64,000 nucleotides of DNA from Candidatus Nitrotoga arctica (GTDB taxonomy: Bacteria > Pseudomonadota > Gammaproteobacteria > Burkholderiales > Gallionellaceae), in assembly GCF_918378365.1 (NCBI RefSeq), contig NZ_OU912926.1:992001-1056000 (forward strand), in the 5' to 3' direction. A program made the translations under genes and the position numbers. Below are positions 24,311 through 35,005 of this stretch, piece by piece. Numbering within the stretch: position 1 is the first letter of the stretch; every line of letters starts with the position of its first letter. The notes beneath the pieces are model-generated. The model did not search any database. It was not told the origin of the DNA and saw nothing but the letters and a program-made list of their open reading frames with translations.

Positions 24311-25452
24311 CGCGCCAACCGCCGCAAGGAGAACACCGACAGACGACGATAGAACAGTAACACCATCAACATCAACATCAGCACATGAATGCCCCAAAAG
24401 CCAATGGCTGGGCCTAGTTTCCCCTGTCCAACCAATGTGTTAGTAACGCTGATCAGATTGTTATAAAGCATGTAAATGACCAGCGCCATAATGAGATTGA
24501 GCGAACGTCCGGCGCGGGGATTAACGAAACTCAACGGGATTGCCAGCAGGGACAAGATCAGCGCAGCGAGCGGAAAACTCAGCCGCCGCTCCAATTCGGA
24601 TATATTCCCGCTGTTAAGGTTTTGTAGCAGCTGTAAAGTGGGTAATGAATCGGTAGGAGCAGGTCGCTGCTTCGCCTCCACTGCCTTAATGCGCACCGCA
24701 TAGCGCTCAAATTCAACAATCTTGAAATCAAGCTGCCCCGGTGCTCCCTCATAACGCGTACCATTCAGTAATACTAGGAAACGATCACCGTTAGGTGCGG
24801 TTTCCTGCATCCCCTGCTTAGCCACCATGGTGCCCATCTTGCCATGCTGCAACGATTGCACAAAAATGTTGCCAACTCGGTTTTTGCCCACATCCACATT
24901 CTCGATAAAGAACACACGGTCAGCCTGCTTGGATTCGCGAAATGTTCCGGGCGATGCTGCGGTTACGTCATCGCGGCTATCCAATCTGCGCTTTAATTCC
25001 TCCACTTGAGACATCGCCCAGGGCGACAACACCAGACTTAACAGTGCAATCAGGCACACCACCGGCAACGCATACCACATCACCGGGCGTATCCAACGTG
25101 TCAGCCCAATGCCTGAACTGAACCACACCACCATCTCGTTGTCACGGTAACTACGCGTCAGCGTTAGCAACACCGACAAAAACAAACTTATAGAAAGCAG
25201 AGCTGGCAGGTAATTCAAAGCACTAAAGCCCAACAATGCCAGCACGCCGTCCACCGCTAAAGAACCACTAACGGATTGACCTAACAAGCGAACCAACTGA
25301 GTGAATACAACAATACCGAGTAGAATGGCAAATACCAATAGCCCCATGCCAGCGGACTCGCGCACTAGCTCACGATGAAAAATACTGGCACGCAATAACT
25401 TAAAGCGTGACAGCTTTGACTTTTGCTTTGGAACCTGCGGATAATCCGACAT
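24307..25452 (-). CDS. lptF: LPS export ABC transporter permease LptF
   Basis: Partner permease of LptG in the LPS exporter. From ATG 25452 it is 381 residues. A short charged N-terminal tail comes before the family start IFHRELVRESAGMGLLV, then membrane helices, the periplasmic jellyroll (DDVTAASPGTFRESKQADRVFFIE in part), and the conserved ERRLSFPLAALILSLLAIPLSF and NPRAGRSLNLIMALV near the end. The open frame runs on upstream through pepA and is meaningless there. pepA is divergent, with only 34 bases between start codons, so each promoter must overlap the other gene. Confidence 0.93.
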   Translation of the reverse strand: MSDYPQVPKQKSKLSRFKLLRASIFHRELVRESAGMGLLVFAILLGIVVFTQLVRLLGQSVSGSLAVDGVLALLGFSALNYLPALLSISLFLSVLLTLTRSYRDNEMVVWFSSGIGLTRWIRPVMWYALPVVCLIALLSLVLSPWAMSQVEELKRRLDSRDDVTAASPGTFRESKQADRVFFIENVDVGKNRVGNIFVQSLQHGKMGTMVAKQGMQETAPNGDRFLVLLNGTRYEGAPGQLDFKIVEFERYAVRIKAVEAKQRPAPTDSLPTLQLLQNLNSGNISELERRLSFPLAALILSLLAIPLSFVNPRAGRSLNLIMALVIYMLYNNLISVTNTLVGQGKLGPAIGFWGIHVLMLMLMVLLFYRRLSVFSLRRLAR

Positions 25453-25486
25453 TTTGTGTAAAACAAAAATCATTAAGGAGATACAA

Positions 25487-26986
25487 GTGGAATTTAGCAT
25501 AAAACTGGGCAGCCCGGAAAAACAGCGTAGCGGTTGCGTGGTGGCGGGTGTATTTGAGGGTGGCGAGCTATCGGACGCAGCGCTAATACTGGACAAAGCC
25601 GCCAAAAATACACTCAGCGGTATCATCGCGCGCGGCGACATGAGTGGCAAGATCGCTAGTACACTGCTGCTGCATAATGTGCCCAACATTCTGAGCGAAC
25701 GTGTGCTATTAGTCGGGTTGGGCAAACGTAATGAGTTTGCCGCACGCCAATATCTCGACAGTATCCGCGCCGCAATGCGCGCACTATTTGCCACCGGCGC
25801 CAAGGATGCGGTGCTCTATCTGGCTGACTTGCCAATGGCAGGCCGCGATAGCGCCTGGTGCATCAGCCAAACAGTGCTTGCCGCATTCGAATCGGTTTAT
25901 CGTTTTGACCACCTTAAAAGCAAGGCGGAAAAAAATAAAAAAGCTTCATGCAAAATTCAGTTTGGCTTGCTGTCCGGCAAATCAACCGCCCATCAGGATG
26001 TCGCTCTCAAACAGGCCGCAGCAATCGGGCAAGGTATGAAGCTGACCAAGGACTTGGGCAATCTGCCGGGTAATATATGCACCCCCAGCTATCTGGCGCA
26101 ACAAGCAGTGGCGTTAGCCAAGGCGCATAAATCACTCAAAGTTACTGTGCTGGAAGAAAAGGACATGCAAAAGCTTGGCATGGGTTCGCTGCTATCTGTG
26201 ACCCGAGGCAGCGATGAACCCGCCAAGCTGATTACTCTGGAATATCGCGGTGCCGACAAGAAACAAACCCCCATCGTGCTGGTCGGCAAAGGCGTTACTT
26301 TTGACTCTGGCGGCATCTCGCTTAAGCCGGGTGCCGAGATGGATGAAATGAAATATGACATGTGCGGTGCAGCCAGCGTGCTAGGTACGCTGCAAGCCAT
26401 TGCTGAAATTGGGCTCAAACTGAATGTAGTCGGCATTATTCCTACCTGCGAGAACATGCCCAGTGGTTCCGCCACCAAACCGGGCGACATCGTCACCAGC
26501 ATGTCCGGGCAGACCATCGAAATTTTAAATACCGACGCAGAAGGCCGTCTCATCCTGTGCGATGCACTAACCTTTGCGGCCAAATTTGAACCAACTACAG
26601 TAATTGACATAGCCACCCTTACTGGCGCCTGCGTCATCGCTTTAGGCCATGTTGCCAGCGGACTGTATAGCAATCAGGATACCCTGGCCCAGGAGTTGCT
26701 GGCAGCAGGCGAACAAACCTATGACCGTGCTTGGCACATGCCGTTGTGGGAGGAATATCAGCCGCAACTGGATAGCAACTTCGCCGACATCCAAAACATC
26801 GGCGGACGCGCAGGTGGCAGTATCACGGCCGCCTGCTTCCTGTCGCGCTTCACCAAAGACTATCGCTGGGCGCATCTGGATATTGCCGGTACCGCATGGA
26901 AATCAGGCAAAGAAAAAGGTGCCACCGGACGTCCCGTGCCACTACTGACACAGTATTTGATCAATCGTGTCCAAGCAGATAATTAA
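25487..26986 (+). CDS. pepA: Cytosolic leucyl aminopeptidase
   Basis: Dimetal M17 aminopeptidase that removes N-terminal residues; in some bacteria PepA also binds DNA. The 499-residue protein has the metal and catalytic motifs VGKGVTFDSGGISLKPG, MKYDMCGAASVLG and the family signature NTDAEGRLIL. The correct start is GTG at 25487, six bases behind AAGGAG; the frame is open to 25454 without another ribosome-binding site. It is the first gene of the pepA-holC-valS run typical of betaproteobacteria. Confidence 0.95.
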   Translation: MEFSIKLGSPEKQRSGCVVAGVFEGGELSDAALILDKAAKNTLSGIIARGDMSGKIASTLLLHNVPNILSERVLLVGLGKRNEFAARQYLDSIRAAMRALFATGAKDAVLYLADLPMAGRDSAWCISQTVLAAFESVYRFDHLKSKAEKNKKASCKIQFGLLSGKSTAHQDVALKQAAAIGQGMKLTKDLGNLPGNICTPSYLAQQAVALAKAHKSLKVTVLEEKDMQKLGMGSLLSVTRGSDEPAKLITLEYRGADKKQTPIVLVGKGVTFDSGGISLKPGAEMDEMKYDMCGAASVLGTLQAIAEIGLKLNVVGIIPTCENMPSGSATKPGDIVTSMSGQTIEILNTDAEGRLILCDALTFAAKFEPTTVIDIATLTGACVIALGHVASGLYSNQDTLAQELLAAGEQTYDRAWHMPLWEEYQPQLDSNFADIQNIGGRAGGSITAACFLSRFTKDYRWAHLDIAGTAWKSGKEKGATGRPVPLLTQYLINRVQADN

Positions 26987-27099
26987 TTGGACTCTCATGA
27001 CTGTTTGGGTCAAAGTGAGAAATTCAGGTAACAGCGGGCTGCACTCCAAGTAGCCACAAATAGTTACTCGAAATTATCGTCATAACTTGTAAATTCATG

Positions 27100-27282
27100 G
27101 CTCTATGTGATTCGTAGTGGGTAACCCTTCGATAAGTGCAAGATGAACAACAAGAAATATTCAGCTAAAAACCCGCTCATCCTTCGACAGGCTCAGGACG
27201 AACGGATTTATTCCTTCTGCGGGAGATTTACTTCTTCAGAGGGAGGTTGAAAGTTGATTACCCACTCTATTTCGCATAGAGC
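27100..27282. repeat. MITE-like repeat, copy 1
   Basis: About 183 bases filling the pepA-holC gap. The ends are imperfect inverted repeats: GCTCTATGTGATTCGTAGTG on the left against GCTCTATGCGAAATAGAGTG read inward from the right. The centre has the palindromic CTCATCCTTCGACAGGCTCA block. A 9-base TAAATTCAT occurs at 27090 and 27307 and may be a target duplication, though it is not flush with the right end. An inverted, related copy lies at 40671-40832. It contains no gene and abuts the holC start region. Confidence 0.65.
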
Positions 27283-27318
27283 CCTCTAAATCATCGATAT
27301 CACTCGTAAATTCATTAA

Positions 27319-27750
27319 ATGACCAAAGTTGATTTTTATACCGGCGTGGACGACAAACTGCGCACCGCTTGCCACCTTAGCCACAAGGCCATGCAAAGCG
27401 GACTGCGCGTGCTGTTGCACACCCCGGACGAAACCACTACTGAGGCGTTGGACAAAGTATTGTGGCAGTATCCCGTTACTGCTTTTATGCCGCACTGCCA
27501 CAGCGATGAGTCAGCCGCCGCTGAGATGCCGGTTGTGATCGATCATCACGGCGAAACTTTTCCACACAATGAAGTATTGATCAGTCTGCATACCGTCTGT
27601 TTGCCATTTTTCAGTCGTTTCGAACGCGTACTTGAAATCGTCAGCCAAGATGCAGAAGATGCACGCTTGGGCCGTGAACGCTTCAGCTTTTATCGAGACC
27701 GCGGCTATGAAATGCGCCACTTCGACCTGAGTAAACAACCTGAATATTGA
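27319..27750 (+). CDS. holC: DNA polymerase III chi subunit
   Basis: Clamp-loader accessory subunit that links the replisome to SSB. The 143 residues start with TKVDFYTGVDDK, include LVLLHTPDETTTEALDKVLW-like segments, and end with the FYRDRGYEMRHFDL pattern characteristic of HolC. ATG 27319 is the only good start, and no strong ribosome-binding site is seen, possibly because of the repeat element inserted just upstream. Position between pepA and valS agrees with the family. Confidence 0.92.
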   Translation: MTKVDFYTGVDDKLRTACHLSHKAMQSGLRVLLHTPDETTTEALDKVLWQYPVTAFMPHCHSDESAAAEMPVVIDHHGETFPHNEVLISLHTVCLPFFSRFERVLEIVSQDAEDARLGRERFSFYRDRGYEMRHFDLSKQPEY

Positions 27751-27839
27751 ACATGAAGGCATCTCTAAAAATCCAGACTTGAGTGCATCTGTCACACAGT
27801 AACCCTCAAGAAATTTATTGTAAATTTTTATAGACACCC

Positions 27840-28244
27840 ATGAGCTATCCGCCCGAACAGTTAAATGAATTAAGCAACTTTCCTGTACTTACAGATGTAG
27901 TCGATGCCGACTCCCTGGAAATTCCCACCCTGACAGAAGTCGTGGCTGAAGAACCTTCAGCAGTCATAGCGGAAAATAAAGAAGAAAATAAAGAATTTGC
28001 TACCTTATCTGATGCAGAGTACCAGCATCTCGCGACGCAAATCGCACCACAACTGGAAACGCTGCTGCGCGCGAAACTTGCACCACAATTCGATGCGCTT
28101 TGGCAGGACGCTTGGCGCCAGGCCAAATCAAATTTACCCGAATTAATTCAAGCACACATTTCCATACCGCCGGCACCATCTCCATCCGCTATAATCACGC
28201 CCTTCCTCACCGCACCCGACAGAGTTAAATCAAACACTATCAAC
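27840..28244 (+). CDS. DUF2486-like region joined in frame to valS
   Basis: The 135 codons before the valyl-tRNA synthetase start encode [21 protein letters not shown] and IPTLTEVV, the repeated V/P-LT-E-V motif of the betaproteobacterial DUF2486 family. A helical segment ([21 protein letters not shown]) and a proline-rich tail follow. Such a gene normally stands alone between holC and valS; here there is no stop codon before valS. Either a natural fusion of 1,059 residues is made, or valS is also started internally at 28245. Function of DUF2486 is unknown. Confidence 0.6.
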
Positions 28245-31019
28245 ATGGAACTCACAAAAAGCTTTGAACCGCAAGCAATCGAAGCGCGCTGGTATCCAAT
28301 ATGGGAAAGCGCGGGTTATTTCCAGGCTAAATTAGAGAGCGACAAGCCCGCTTACGCCATCATGCTGCCGCCACCCAATGTGACCGGGACTCTGCACATG
28401 GGACACGCCTTCCAGGACACGCTTATGGACGCGCTCACCCGCTATCACCGCATGCGTGGCGACAACACCCTATGGCAGCCGGGTACTGACCATGCCGGAA
28501 TTGCCACACAAATCGTGGTAGAGCGCCAGCTGGACGCACAAAAAATTAAACGTCACGACCTTGGCCGCGAAAAATTCATTGAACGCGTATGGGAATGGAA
28601 AGAGGAGTCCGGCTCTACCATCACTCACCAGATGCGTCGCCTCGGCGCCTCATGTGATTGGTCGCGGGAGCGCTTCACTATGGACGAAGGTCTATCCGAA
28701 GCCGTTACCGAAGTATTCGTCAAACTCTACGAGCAAGGTTTAATCTATCGCGGGAAGCGATTGGTGAACTGGGATCCGATACTGGGTACCGCAGTATCCG
28801 ACCTGGAAGTAATAGCGCAGGAAGAAGACGGCTTCATGTGGCATATCGCTTATCCGCTGGAAGCCAGTGTGGGCGCTTTAATCGTCGCCACCACACGCCC
28901 TGAAACGCTGCTCGGCGACGTTGCTGTGGCGGTGCATCCTGAAGATACACGCTACCAACACCTGATCGGCAAACGCCTGCAACTGCCACTGTGCAATCGC
29001 ACCATCCCCATTATTGCCGATGAATATGTCGATCCGGCTTTTGGTACTGGCTGCGTAAAAATCACGCCCGCGCACGATTTCAACGACTACATAGTGGGGC
29101 AGCGTCACAGCCTTACACCGATCAACATATTCACGCTGGACGCAAAAATCAACGAACATGCACCTGACGTCTATCAAGGGCTGGATCGTTTCGACGCACG
29201 CAAAAAAGTCCTTTCCGACCTGTCCGCACAAAACCTGCTTATAGACACCAAGCCGCATAAACTGATGGTGCCGCGCGGAGACCGCAGTCACGCAGTAATT
29301 GAACCGATGCTGACCGACCAGTGGTTCGTGAAAATGGAGGGTTTGGCGCAGCGCGGCCTGCAAGCGGTGGCGGATGGTGAAATTAAATTCGTGCCGGAAA
29401 ACTGGACCAACACATACAACCAGTGGCTAACCAACATTCAGGACTGGTGCATCTCGCGTCAACTGTGGTGGGGACATCGCATCCCGGCATGGCATGACGA
29501 ACAGGGTAATATATTTGTCGCTCGTAATGAAGAAGACGCCCGCAAACAGGCAGGAGACTCAAAGCTGCGCCAGGACGAGGACGTGCTCGACACATGGTTC
29601 TCCTCCGCATTGTGGCCGTTCTCAACACTGGGCTGGCCACACGACACCAAAGAACTCAAAACTTTTCTGCCGACCTCGGTACTGGTTACCGGCTTCGACA
29701 TCATATTCTTCTGGGTGGCGCGCATGGTGATGATGACGCTGCACTTCACCGACAAGGTGCCATTCCGCGAAGTGTATGTCCATGGCCTGATCCGCGACGC
29801 GGAGGGACAAAAGATGAGTAAATCCAAGGGGAATGTGTTAGACCCGCTGGATCTCATTGACGGCATCTCACTGGAAGATTTGGTGGCCAAGCGCACGCAG
29901 AATCTAATGAATCCCAGGCAGGCAGAAAGTATTGAAAAACAGACACGCAAACATTTCCCGGACGGCATCCCGGCCTTCGGCACGGATGCCATGCGCTTCA
30001 CCTTCGCCAGCCTTGCCTCGCATGGGCGCGACATCAAATTCGACCTGCAACGCTGTGAGGGTTACCGAAATTTCTGTAACAAGCTATGGAATGCCACGCG
30101 CTTTGTACTCATGAATTGCGAAGGTCAGGATATCGGGCTGGACGAATCACTGCCGGTTAAATTCAGTGCGGCAGACAAATGGTTGATCGGTCGTTTGCAA
30201 CAAGCTGAAACTGAAATGGCGGATCACTTTGACCATTACCGTTTCGACATGGCAGCGCGCACGCTGTATGAATTGGTGTGGGACACTTACTGTGATTGGT
30301 ATCTGGAATTAGCCAAGGTGCAACTCAACCCTCATTCCGGCAGCCTACTTTCAGCGGAAGAAGAGGCCTCAAATACCGCAGGGCGGCGTGCCACGCGGCG
30401 CACCCTGGTGCGTGTACTGGAAACCATACTGCGTCTGGCACACCCTATCATCCCGTTCATCACTGAAGAGCTGTGGCAGAAAGTTGCGCCGCTGGCCGGG
30501 AAACAAGGCGACAGCATCATGCTGCAACCCTATCCGCAAGCCAACGCCAAGTTGATTGACCCCATTGCCTTGCAACAAATCAACCTGCTGCAGGAAATGG
30601 TCACCTCCTGTCGTAAGCTACGTAGCGAGATGAATTTGTCGCCGGCACAAAGAGTGCCACTGATTATGAGCGGCGATGCAACCAACCTGCACGGCTTCGC
30701 ACCTTACCTGCAAGCGCTGGGCAAGTTAAGCGGGGTTAGCCTGGTGGATGATCTGCCTAACACTGATGCGCCAGTCGCCATCGTCGGCAATTTCAAGTTG
30801 ATGCTGGAAATTGAAATTGACGTGGAGGCAGAGTGTGAGCGCCTGGACAAGGAGATAGCCCGTCTTGCGGGCGAAATTACCAAGGCGCAAAGCAAGCTGG
30901 GTAATGCCAGTTTCGTCTTACGCGCGCCACCGCAAATAGTGGACCAAGAACGCAGGCGTATGGACGATTTCAACATTACGCTGATCCAGTTACAGGCGCA
31001 GCTCGACAAACTGGGTTAA
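28245..31019 (+). CDS. valS: Valyl-tRNA synthetase
   Basis: Class Ia aminoacyl-tRNA synthetase for valine. From ATG 28245 it is 924 residues, the family size. It opens with [19 protein letters not shown]. The HIGH motif appears as [14 protein letters not shown], with the editing domain in between ([30 protein letters not shown]), the KMSKS motif as [11 protein letters not shown], and the C-terminal coiled coil ([19 protein letters not shown]). The frame continues upstream for 135 codons into a DUF2486-like region. TATAAT at 28190 could be the -10 of an internal valS promoter. The gene end overlaps the convergent tusA stop by four bases. Confidence 0.95.
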   Translation: MELTKSFEPQAIEARWYPIWESAGYFQAKLESDKPAYAIMLPPPNVTGTLHMGHAFQDTLMDALTRYHRMRGDNTLWQPGTDHAGIATQIVVERQLDAQKIKRHDLGREKFIERVWEWKEESGSTITHQMRRLGASCDWSRERFTMDEGLSEAVTEVFVKLYEQGLIYRGKRLVNWDPILGTAVSDLEVIAQEEDGFMWHIAYPLEASVGALIVATTRPETLLGDVAVAVHPEDTRYQHLIGKRLQLPLCNRTIPIIADEYVDPAFGTGCVKITPAHDFNDYIVGQRHSLTPINIFTLDAKINEHAPDVYQGLDRFDARKKVLSDLSAQNLLIDTKPHKLMVPRGDRSHAVIEPMLTDQWFVKMEGLAQRGLQAVADGEIKFVPENWTNTYNQWLTNIQDWCISRQLWWGHRIPAWHDEQGNIFVARNEEDARKQAGDSKLRQDEDVLDTWFSSALWPFSTLGWPHDTKELKTFLPTSVLVTGFDIIFFWVARMVMMTLHFTDKVPFREVYVHGLIRDAEGQKMSKSKGNVLDPLDLIDGISLEDLVAKRTQNLMNPRQAESIEKQTRKHFPDGIPAFGTDAMRFTFASLASHGRDIKFDLQRCEGYRNFCNKLWNATRFVLMNCEGQDIGLDESLPVKFSAADKWLIGRLQQAETEMADHFDHYRFDMAARTLYELVWDTYCDWYLELAKVQLNPHSGSLLSAEEEASNTAGRRATRRTLVRVLETILRLAHPIIPFITEELWQKVAPLAGKQGDSIMLQPYPQANAKLIDPIALQQINLLQEMVTSCRKLRSEMNLSPAQRVPLIMSGDATNLHGFAPYLQALGKLSGVSLVDDLPNTDAPVAIVGNFKLMLEIEIDVEAECERLDKEIARLAGEITKAQSKLGNASFVLRAPPQIVDQERRRMDDFNITLIQLQAQLDKLG

Positions 31020-31258
31020 ATCTGTCGGCGACGCAGGTAAAATACGAACTCGTCACCTTGCTGTGCAGCAGACAACAAATCATTCCCGGTTTGTTTGCAA
31101 AAATCTGTGAAATCATCTGGTGATTTTTTGTCTGTAGCAACTACTTTCAGTACTTGCCCACCTTGCATCTGCGCCAACATTTTTTTAGTACGCAGAATGG
31201 GCAAAGGGCAACTCAACTGACGAGCATCCAATTCGACATCGAATTCTATTGTGCTCAT
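31016..31258 (-). CDS. tusA: TusA-family sulfurtransferase
   Basis: A small sulfur carrier of 80 residues. [19 protein letters not shown] contains the persulfide-forming cysteine in the CPxP motif, and the C-terminal strand FVFYLRRR completes the fold. TusA-type proteins pass sulfur to tRNA thiolation, molybdopterin or sulfur-oxidation pathways; which applies here cannot be told. ATG 31258 overlaps the stop of a 50-residue ORF as ATGA and gives the usual length. Confidence 0.9.
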   Translation of the reverse strand: MSTIEFDVELDARQLSCPLPILRTKKMLAQMQGGQVLKVVATDKKSPDDFTDFCKQTGNDLLSAAQQGDEFVFYLRRRQI

Positions 31259-31407
31259 CCTACGGGAAACGCACTTGCTTGCGTCCAATCAATAGCGTCA
31301 CTTTGCAGCTTGTACGTTTCAGCAAAACTCAGCGCTGTGGCGAAATCCGAAGTATGTGCGGCATTCTCATCTATTTGAACCTGCAATTCTGTCTTGTTAA
31401 TATTCAT
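31255..31407 (-). CDS. Small ORF coupled to tusA
   Basis: A 50-codon frame, MNINKTELQVQIDENAAH onward to ASAFPVG, whose stop overlaps the tusA start as ATGA. The composition looks like a normal acidic soluble peptide. The ribosome-binding site (GTAAAG) is weak and no family is recognised. Kept because of the tight coupling. Confidence 0.4.
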   Translation of the reverse strand: MNINKTELQVQIDENAAHTSDFATALSFAETYKLQSDAIDWTQASAFPVG

Positions 31408-31640
31408 AATCTTTACAGTTAATTATTTTTTTCAGTGGTTAAGGGAGCTATCGCAATCATTAAGCAGAAATGTGCAGTAGAAAAATTAGTAACAACTGCC
31501 AAACGTTTTCAAATTTACCTCCAACCTTTAATTATTATACCTTGCTAATAAGTAAACACGGGCATCCTCGCCTGAATGCTACGTTGAACCCCTGCGCTCC
31601 AAGCTTGGGAACCACCGGGCAAAGCAGGTATCATATTGTC

Positions 31641-33062
31641 ATGAAAAATTTGCTGTACATAGTGCTCTACGCATGGTCAATGTTGTGCCGCGCTGAAGGT
31701 CTGCCCGATTTGGGTGATGCATCGCAGGAGGCTATGACACCGCAACAGGAGCGAAAAATCGGCGAACAGAGCATGTTTGAAATCCGCTCCGATAAAGACT
31801 ACCTTGATGATGCTGAAGTCAACGATTATCTTAATCAACTTGGGTATCAGCTGGTTTCCAACAGCAACGAACCAGGGCAGACGTTTGAATTCTTTGCTCT
31901 CAACGACAACAGCATCAACGCTTTCGCGCTGCCCGGCGGCTTCATTGGAGTAAACACCGGGCTGATGCTCATGGCGCAAAGCGAATCCGAACTCGCCTCA
32001 GTACTGGGCCACGAAATCGCTCACGTCACCCAGCATCACCTGGCACGTATGGTAGCAGGCCAAAAGATCGACTCAGTGGCCGCCATAGCTGCGCTTGCAG
32101 TGGCTATCCTGGCAGCACGCAGCAATCCACAAACCTCACAGGCGGCCATTGTCGGGATGCAGGCCAGCTCCATCCAACGGCAACTGAACTTTACCCGCAT
32201 TCATGAACAGGAAGCGGATCGCATCGGCCTCACCACTCTACAAAAAGCCGGCTTCGATCCGCACGCCATGCCCATCTTCTTCGAACGCTTACAAAAATCC
32301 ACACGCCTGCTGGACAACAACATGCCGTCTTACCTGCGCACCCATCCGATCACCAGCGACCGCATCGCCGATGTCGCTAATCGCGTGCAACAAACCTCCT
32401 ATCGCCTGGTTGCCGACAGCCTCAACTTCCAGTTGGTGCGCGCCAAACTACGGGCCATGCAAAAAAATTCACAGGAAGCGGTAAGTTTTTTCAAAAGTGC
32501 AATTGGGGAGCAAAAACATGGCAATCAGACAGCCCAGCGCTACGGTCTGGTACTGGCATTGCTGCGCGTCGGTCAAGTCGTACGTGCCACGCAGGAATTC
32601 GCCCCTTTGCAGATACTGATATCACAAAATCCAATGATCGCGACGCTGGCCGGACAAATCAGGCGTACGAACAAGAGCAACACGGGCAACACTGAATTCT
32701 ACCGTAACGCCACACAGAATTTTCCCCAGCACCGAGCGCTAGCCTATGACTACATCGAGTTGCTGCTGGAAGCCAATCGTTTTGAAGACGCGCTCAAACT
32801 GCTCAACGAACAAATTATCGCTCACCCTAATGACCTGCGTTTGCATGAGTTACAGGCACGCAATTACGCGGCATTGGGCAAACGACAAGAAGAGCACCAC
32901 GCATTGGCCTACACTTACATTCTGCGCGGTAACTTGCTCACTGCAATTGAACAACTGGAATTAGCCAAAGGAGCGGGTACCGATTTTCACGAGTTATCGA
33001 TCATTGAAAGCGAGCTGAAACAATTTAAGGAGATCGCGGCGACGCGTGGGAAAAAGAAGTGA
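31641..33062 (+). CDS. bepA: M48 metalloprotease, BepA-like, with TPRs
   Basis: Periplasmic protease/chaperone that helps assemble the LPS transporter LptD and other barrels. From ATG 31641 it is 473 residues. A signal peptide comes first (MKNLLYIVLYAWSML..). The M48 domain has the zinc motif H124-E-I-A-H128 in LGHEIAHVTQHH and the third ligand in HEQEADRIGL, followed by the conserved SYLRTHPITSDRIADV. A C-terminal TPR-like half (residues about 250-470) completes the BepA architecture. The frame is open from 31470, but only the 31641 start gives a signal peptide. Confidence 0.9.
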   Translation: MKNLLYIVLYAWSMLCRAEGLPDLGDASQEAMTPQQERKIGEQSMFEIRSDKDYLDDAEVNDYLNQLGYQLVSNSNEPGQTFEFFALNDNSINAFALPGGFIGVNTGLMLMAQSESELASVLGHEIAHVTQHHLARMVAGQKIDSVAAIAALAVAILAARSNPQTSQAAIVGMQASSIQRQLNFTRIHEQEADRIGLTTLQKAGFDPHAMPIFFERLQKSTRLLDNNMPSYLRTHPITSDRIADVANRVQQTSYRLVADSLNFQLVRAKLRAMQKNSQEAVSFFKSAIGEQKHGNQTAQRYGLVLALLRVGQVVRATQEFAPLQILISQNPMIATLAGQIRRTNKSNTGNTEFYRNATQNFPQHRALAYDYIELLLEANRFEDALKLLNEQIIAHPNDLRLHELQARNYAALGKRQEEHHALAYTYILRGNLLTAIEQLELAKGAGTDFHELSIIESELKQFKEIAATRGKKK

Positions 33063-33236
33063 CACACTATTTCTATCCAACATCCATTCCACCATAATAC
33101 AAGCGGCTTCTTCATCGGATCGCATGTGTTATTTATGCCTCACATCACTACGTCAGCAAAATTCATTTTTTGCATAATAGAGCTCAAATTATTTAGTTTT
33201 AATGCTATCCCACATAAAATTTCATGATGCCATGAC

Positions 33237-34877
33237 TTACGGTGAAACATTCTTGTGTTGCTGCTGACTCAATGCCACGATGACACAAGCTTGTTGCAGT
33301 CCCAACTGACAGCTTTTTTCCATTTGCTTAATCGACCCAGCCATGTCCCGTAAATTTTTTAAAACGAAGCTTTTACCATAATAGGCACTGGCATTTTTCG
33401 GGTTACCAGCAATCACTTTATCAAATTCTGTAAGCGCTTCCGTATACCGTCCTGAATTTGAATATGCAGAAGCCAAAGCAATATTCACCTCAGGATAGGT
33501 TGAATTAATTGCTAGCGATTTTTGATAATCTGCAATAGCCGCATCCCAATTTTTAACCGCAGCCGAAGCCTGTCCGCGAATGAAATAAGTACGATGGGCG
33601 CCGAGGCGGTCCTCACCATGTAGCAAGCGCACCGCGTCATCCCATAGACGGTATTTATCCGCAAGCACCCATAACCGATTCCATGCCAGCGGCACCAGTA
33701 GCAAAACAGCTAATGCACCAACCAGCATAATTTTTCGGCTAGGGAATGAACTAAACACTAAAGGCAATAACAACATATAACCGGGCAACCATAAATAGCT
33801 GCGATACAGCACAAAAATTTCCTGAACGCGTATGCTTGAAAATTCCACCATGAAGTAACACCATGGATACAGCAATGCCAACCCCAACAAGGCAGCACGC
33901 CCACCACGCAGCAAAAAAATCAGCGCAATGGCGCCATAAACAACAAAACTAACCAGACCAATCCAGCTTGTCCACTCTTTCCAAGTGAGGATAAATGGCT
34001 CACGCATATCTATCGACATCCACGCGGGATTGGGCACAAGCATTAACAAGCAGTATTTAAAAAAAAGTCCCGCCTGCGTCAACACACTCAGCAAATGCAG
34101 CGATGAAGTTCCCTGGAGCAGCGCTTGTTCCCCAAACAATGCCGCCGCATCCTTCTCATAAGGCACACCAAACACACCTTTTATGCGTAGCACCACCAAC
34201 AGCCCCACTAATACAAATCCTAACCAAGTTGCAAGTAAAGCGCGGGACGAAAGTTTATTCTGCGCGCGAATCGCGAATGTCAAAGGGAGCAATATAGCGG
34301 GAGCCATCAAGCTATGTTCCTTGCTGAACAGTGCCAGAAAATATGCCATGACTGCTAGCGCCATATAGCGTTTGTCGCCCTCCAGCAGGCCACGCAAATA
34401 AGCTAGTTGCATTACCAATGCGAACATTGTCGCCATCAATATGCTGCGCTGTATCAAATAGCCTACGCCATAAACCGCTAGAGGGTGGCATGCGAATACC
34501 AGCGCTCCCAACCACGCGCCCCAATTCACGATATTTTCTTTGCTCGCATCAGTGATAAATAGCTTGATCCACATCCGCAATACCAGCAATAGTAAGAATA
34601 CATTCACACCATGCAGCAATAAATTCTGTATGCGGAAAACAGGCTGGTCCTCTCCAAAAAATACCCAGGTAACACCAAACGTCGTATAGGGAAACCAGCG
34701 TAAATCTAAACGAAACAATGTATTTGCGTAATGGTCTATCGCTGCATCAAAAAATGGAACGTCATCAAATATAAGGGGGTTATTCAAAAAAGGGACATAC
34801 ACCACAATAACCAGCAGCGCCAAAAACAGCGCTTTAATTCGGTCAAGCGGGTAAACAAATTTAGAAAAAAAATTCAT
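33237..34877 (-). CDS. GT-C-fold membrane protein with C-terminal TPRs (possible pilin glycosyltransferase)
   Basis: A 546-residue integral membrane protein with about ten hydrophobic helices in the first 400 residues. The early loop FNNPLIFDDVPFFD has the acidic DD typical of GT-C lipid-linked sugar transferases. The C-terminal TPR-like region includes DAAIADYQKSLAINSTYPEVNIALASAYS in outline and KVIAGNPKNASAYYGKS. N-terminal GT-C plus TPR is the layout of TMTC-like O-mannosyltransferases. It sits directly downstream of pilA, beyond a terminator, so pilin glycosylation is a reasonable guess. ATG 34877 (behind GGTGAG) is preferred over GTG 34889. Confidence 0.7.
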   Translation of the reverse strand: MNFFSKFVYPLDRIKALFLALLVIVVYVPFLNNPLIFDDVPFFDAAIDHYANTLFRLDLRWFPYTTFGVTWVFFGEDQPVFRIQNLLLHGVNVFLLLLVLRMWIKLFITDASKENIVNWGAWLGALVFACHPLAVYGVGYLIQRSILMATMFALVMQLAYLRGLLEGDKRYMALAVMAYFLALFSKEHSLMAPAILLPLTFAIRAQNKLSSRALLATWLGFVLVGLLVVLRIKGVFGVPYEKDAAALFGEQALLQGTSSLHLLSVLTQAGLFFKYCLLMLVPNPAWMSIDMREPFILTWKEWTSWIGLVSFVVYGAIALIFLLRGGRAALLGLALLYPWCYFMVEFSSIRVQEIFVLYRSYLWLPGYMLLLPLVFSSFPSRKIMLVGALAVLLLVPLAWNRLWVLADKYRLWDDAVRLLHGEDRLGAHRTYFIRGQASAAVKNWDAAIADYQKSLAINSTYPEVNIALASAYSNSGRYTEALTEFDKVIAGNPKNASAYYGKSFVLKNLRDMAGSIKQMEKSCQLGLQQACVIVALSQQQHKNVSP

Positions 34878-34909
34878 CGAGCTCACCAATGTAATATCTG
34901 CGCCTTACA

Positions 34910-34942
34910 CAAAAAACCCGCGATCCATTACAGAGCGCGGGT
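34910..34942 (-). terminator. Rho-independent terminator after pilA
   Basis: On minus: ACCCGCG stem, 13-base loop, CGCGGGT stem, then TTTTT. It lies between pilA and the membrane protein gene, so pilA is mainly a single-gene transcript. Confidence 0.8.
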
Positions 34943-35005
34943 CTTCAGAAAATCATCAACTTTACAATTTAAAATCTTGGTTCGAGCAAAAGCTTTTATT
35001 TCATG

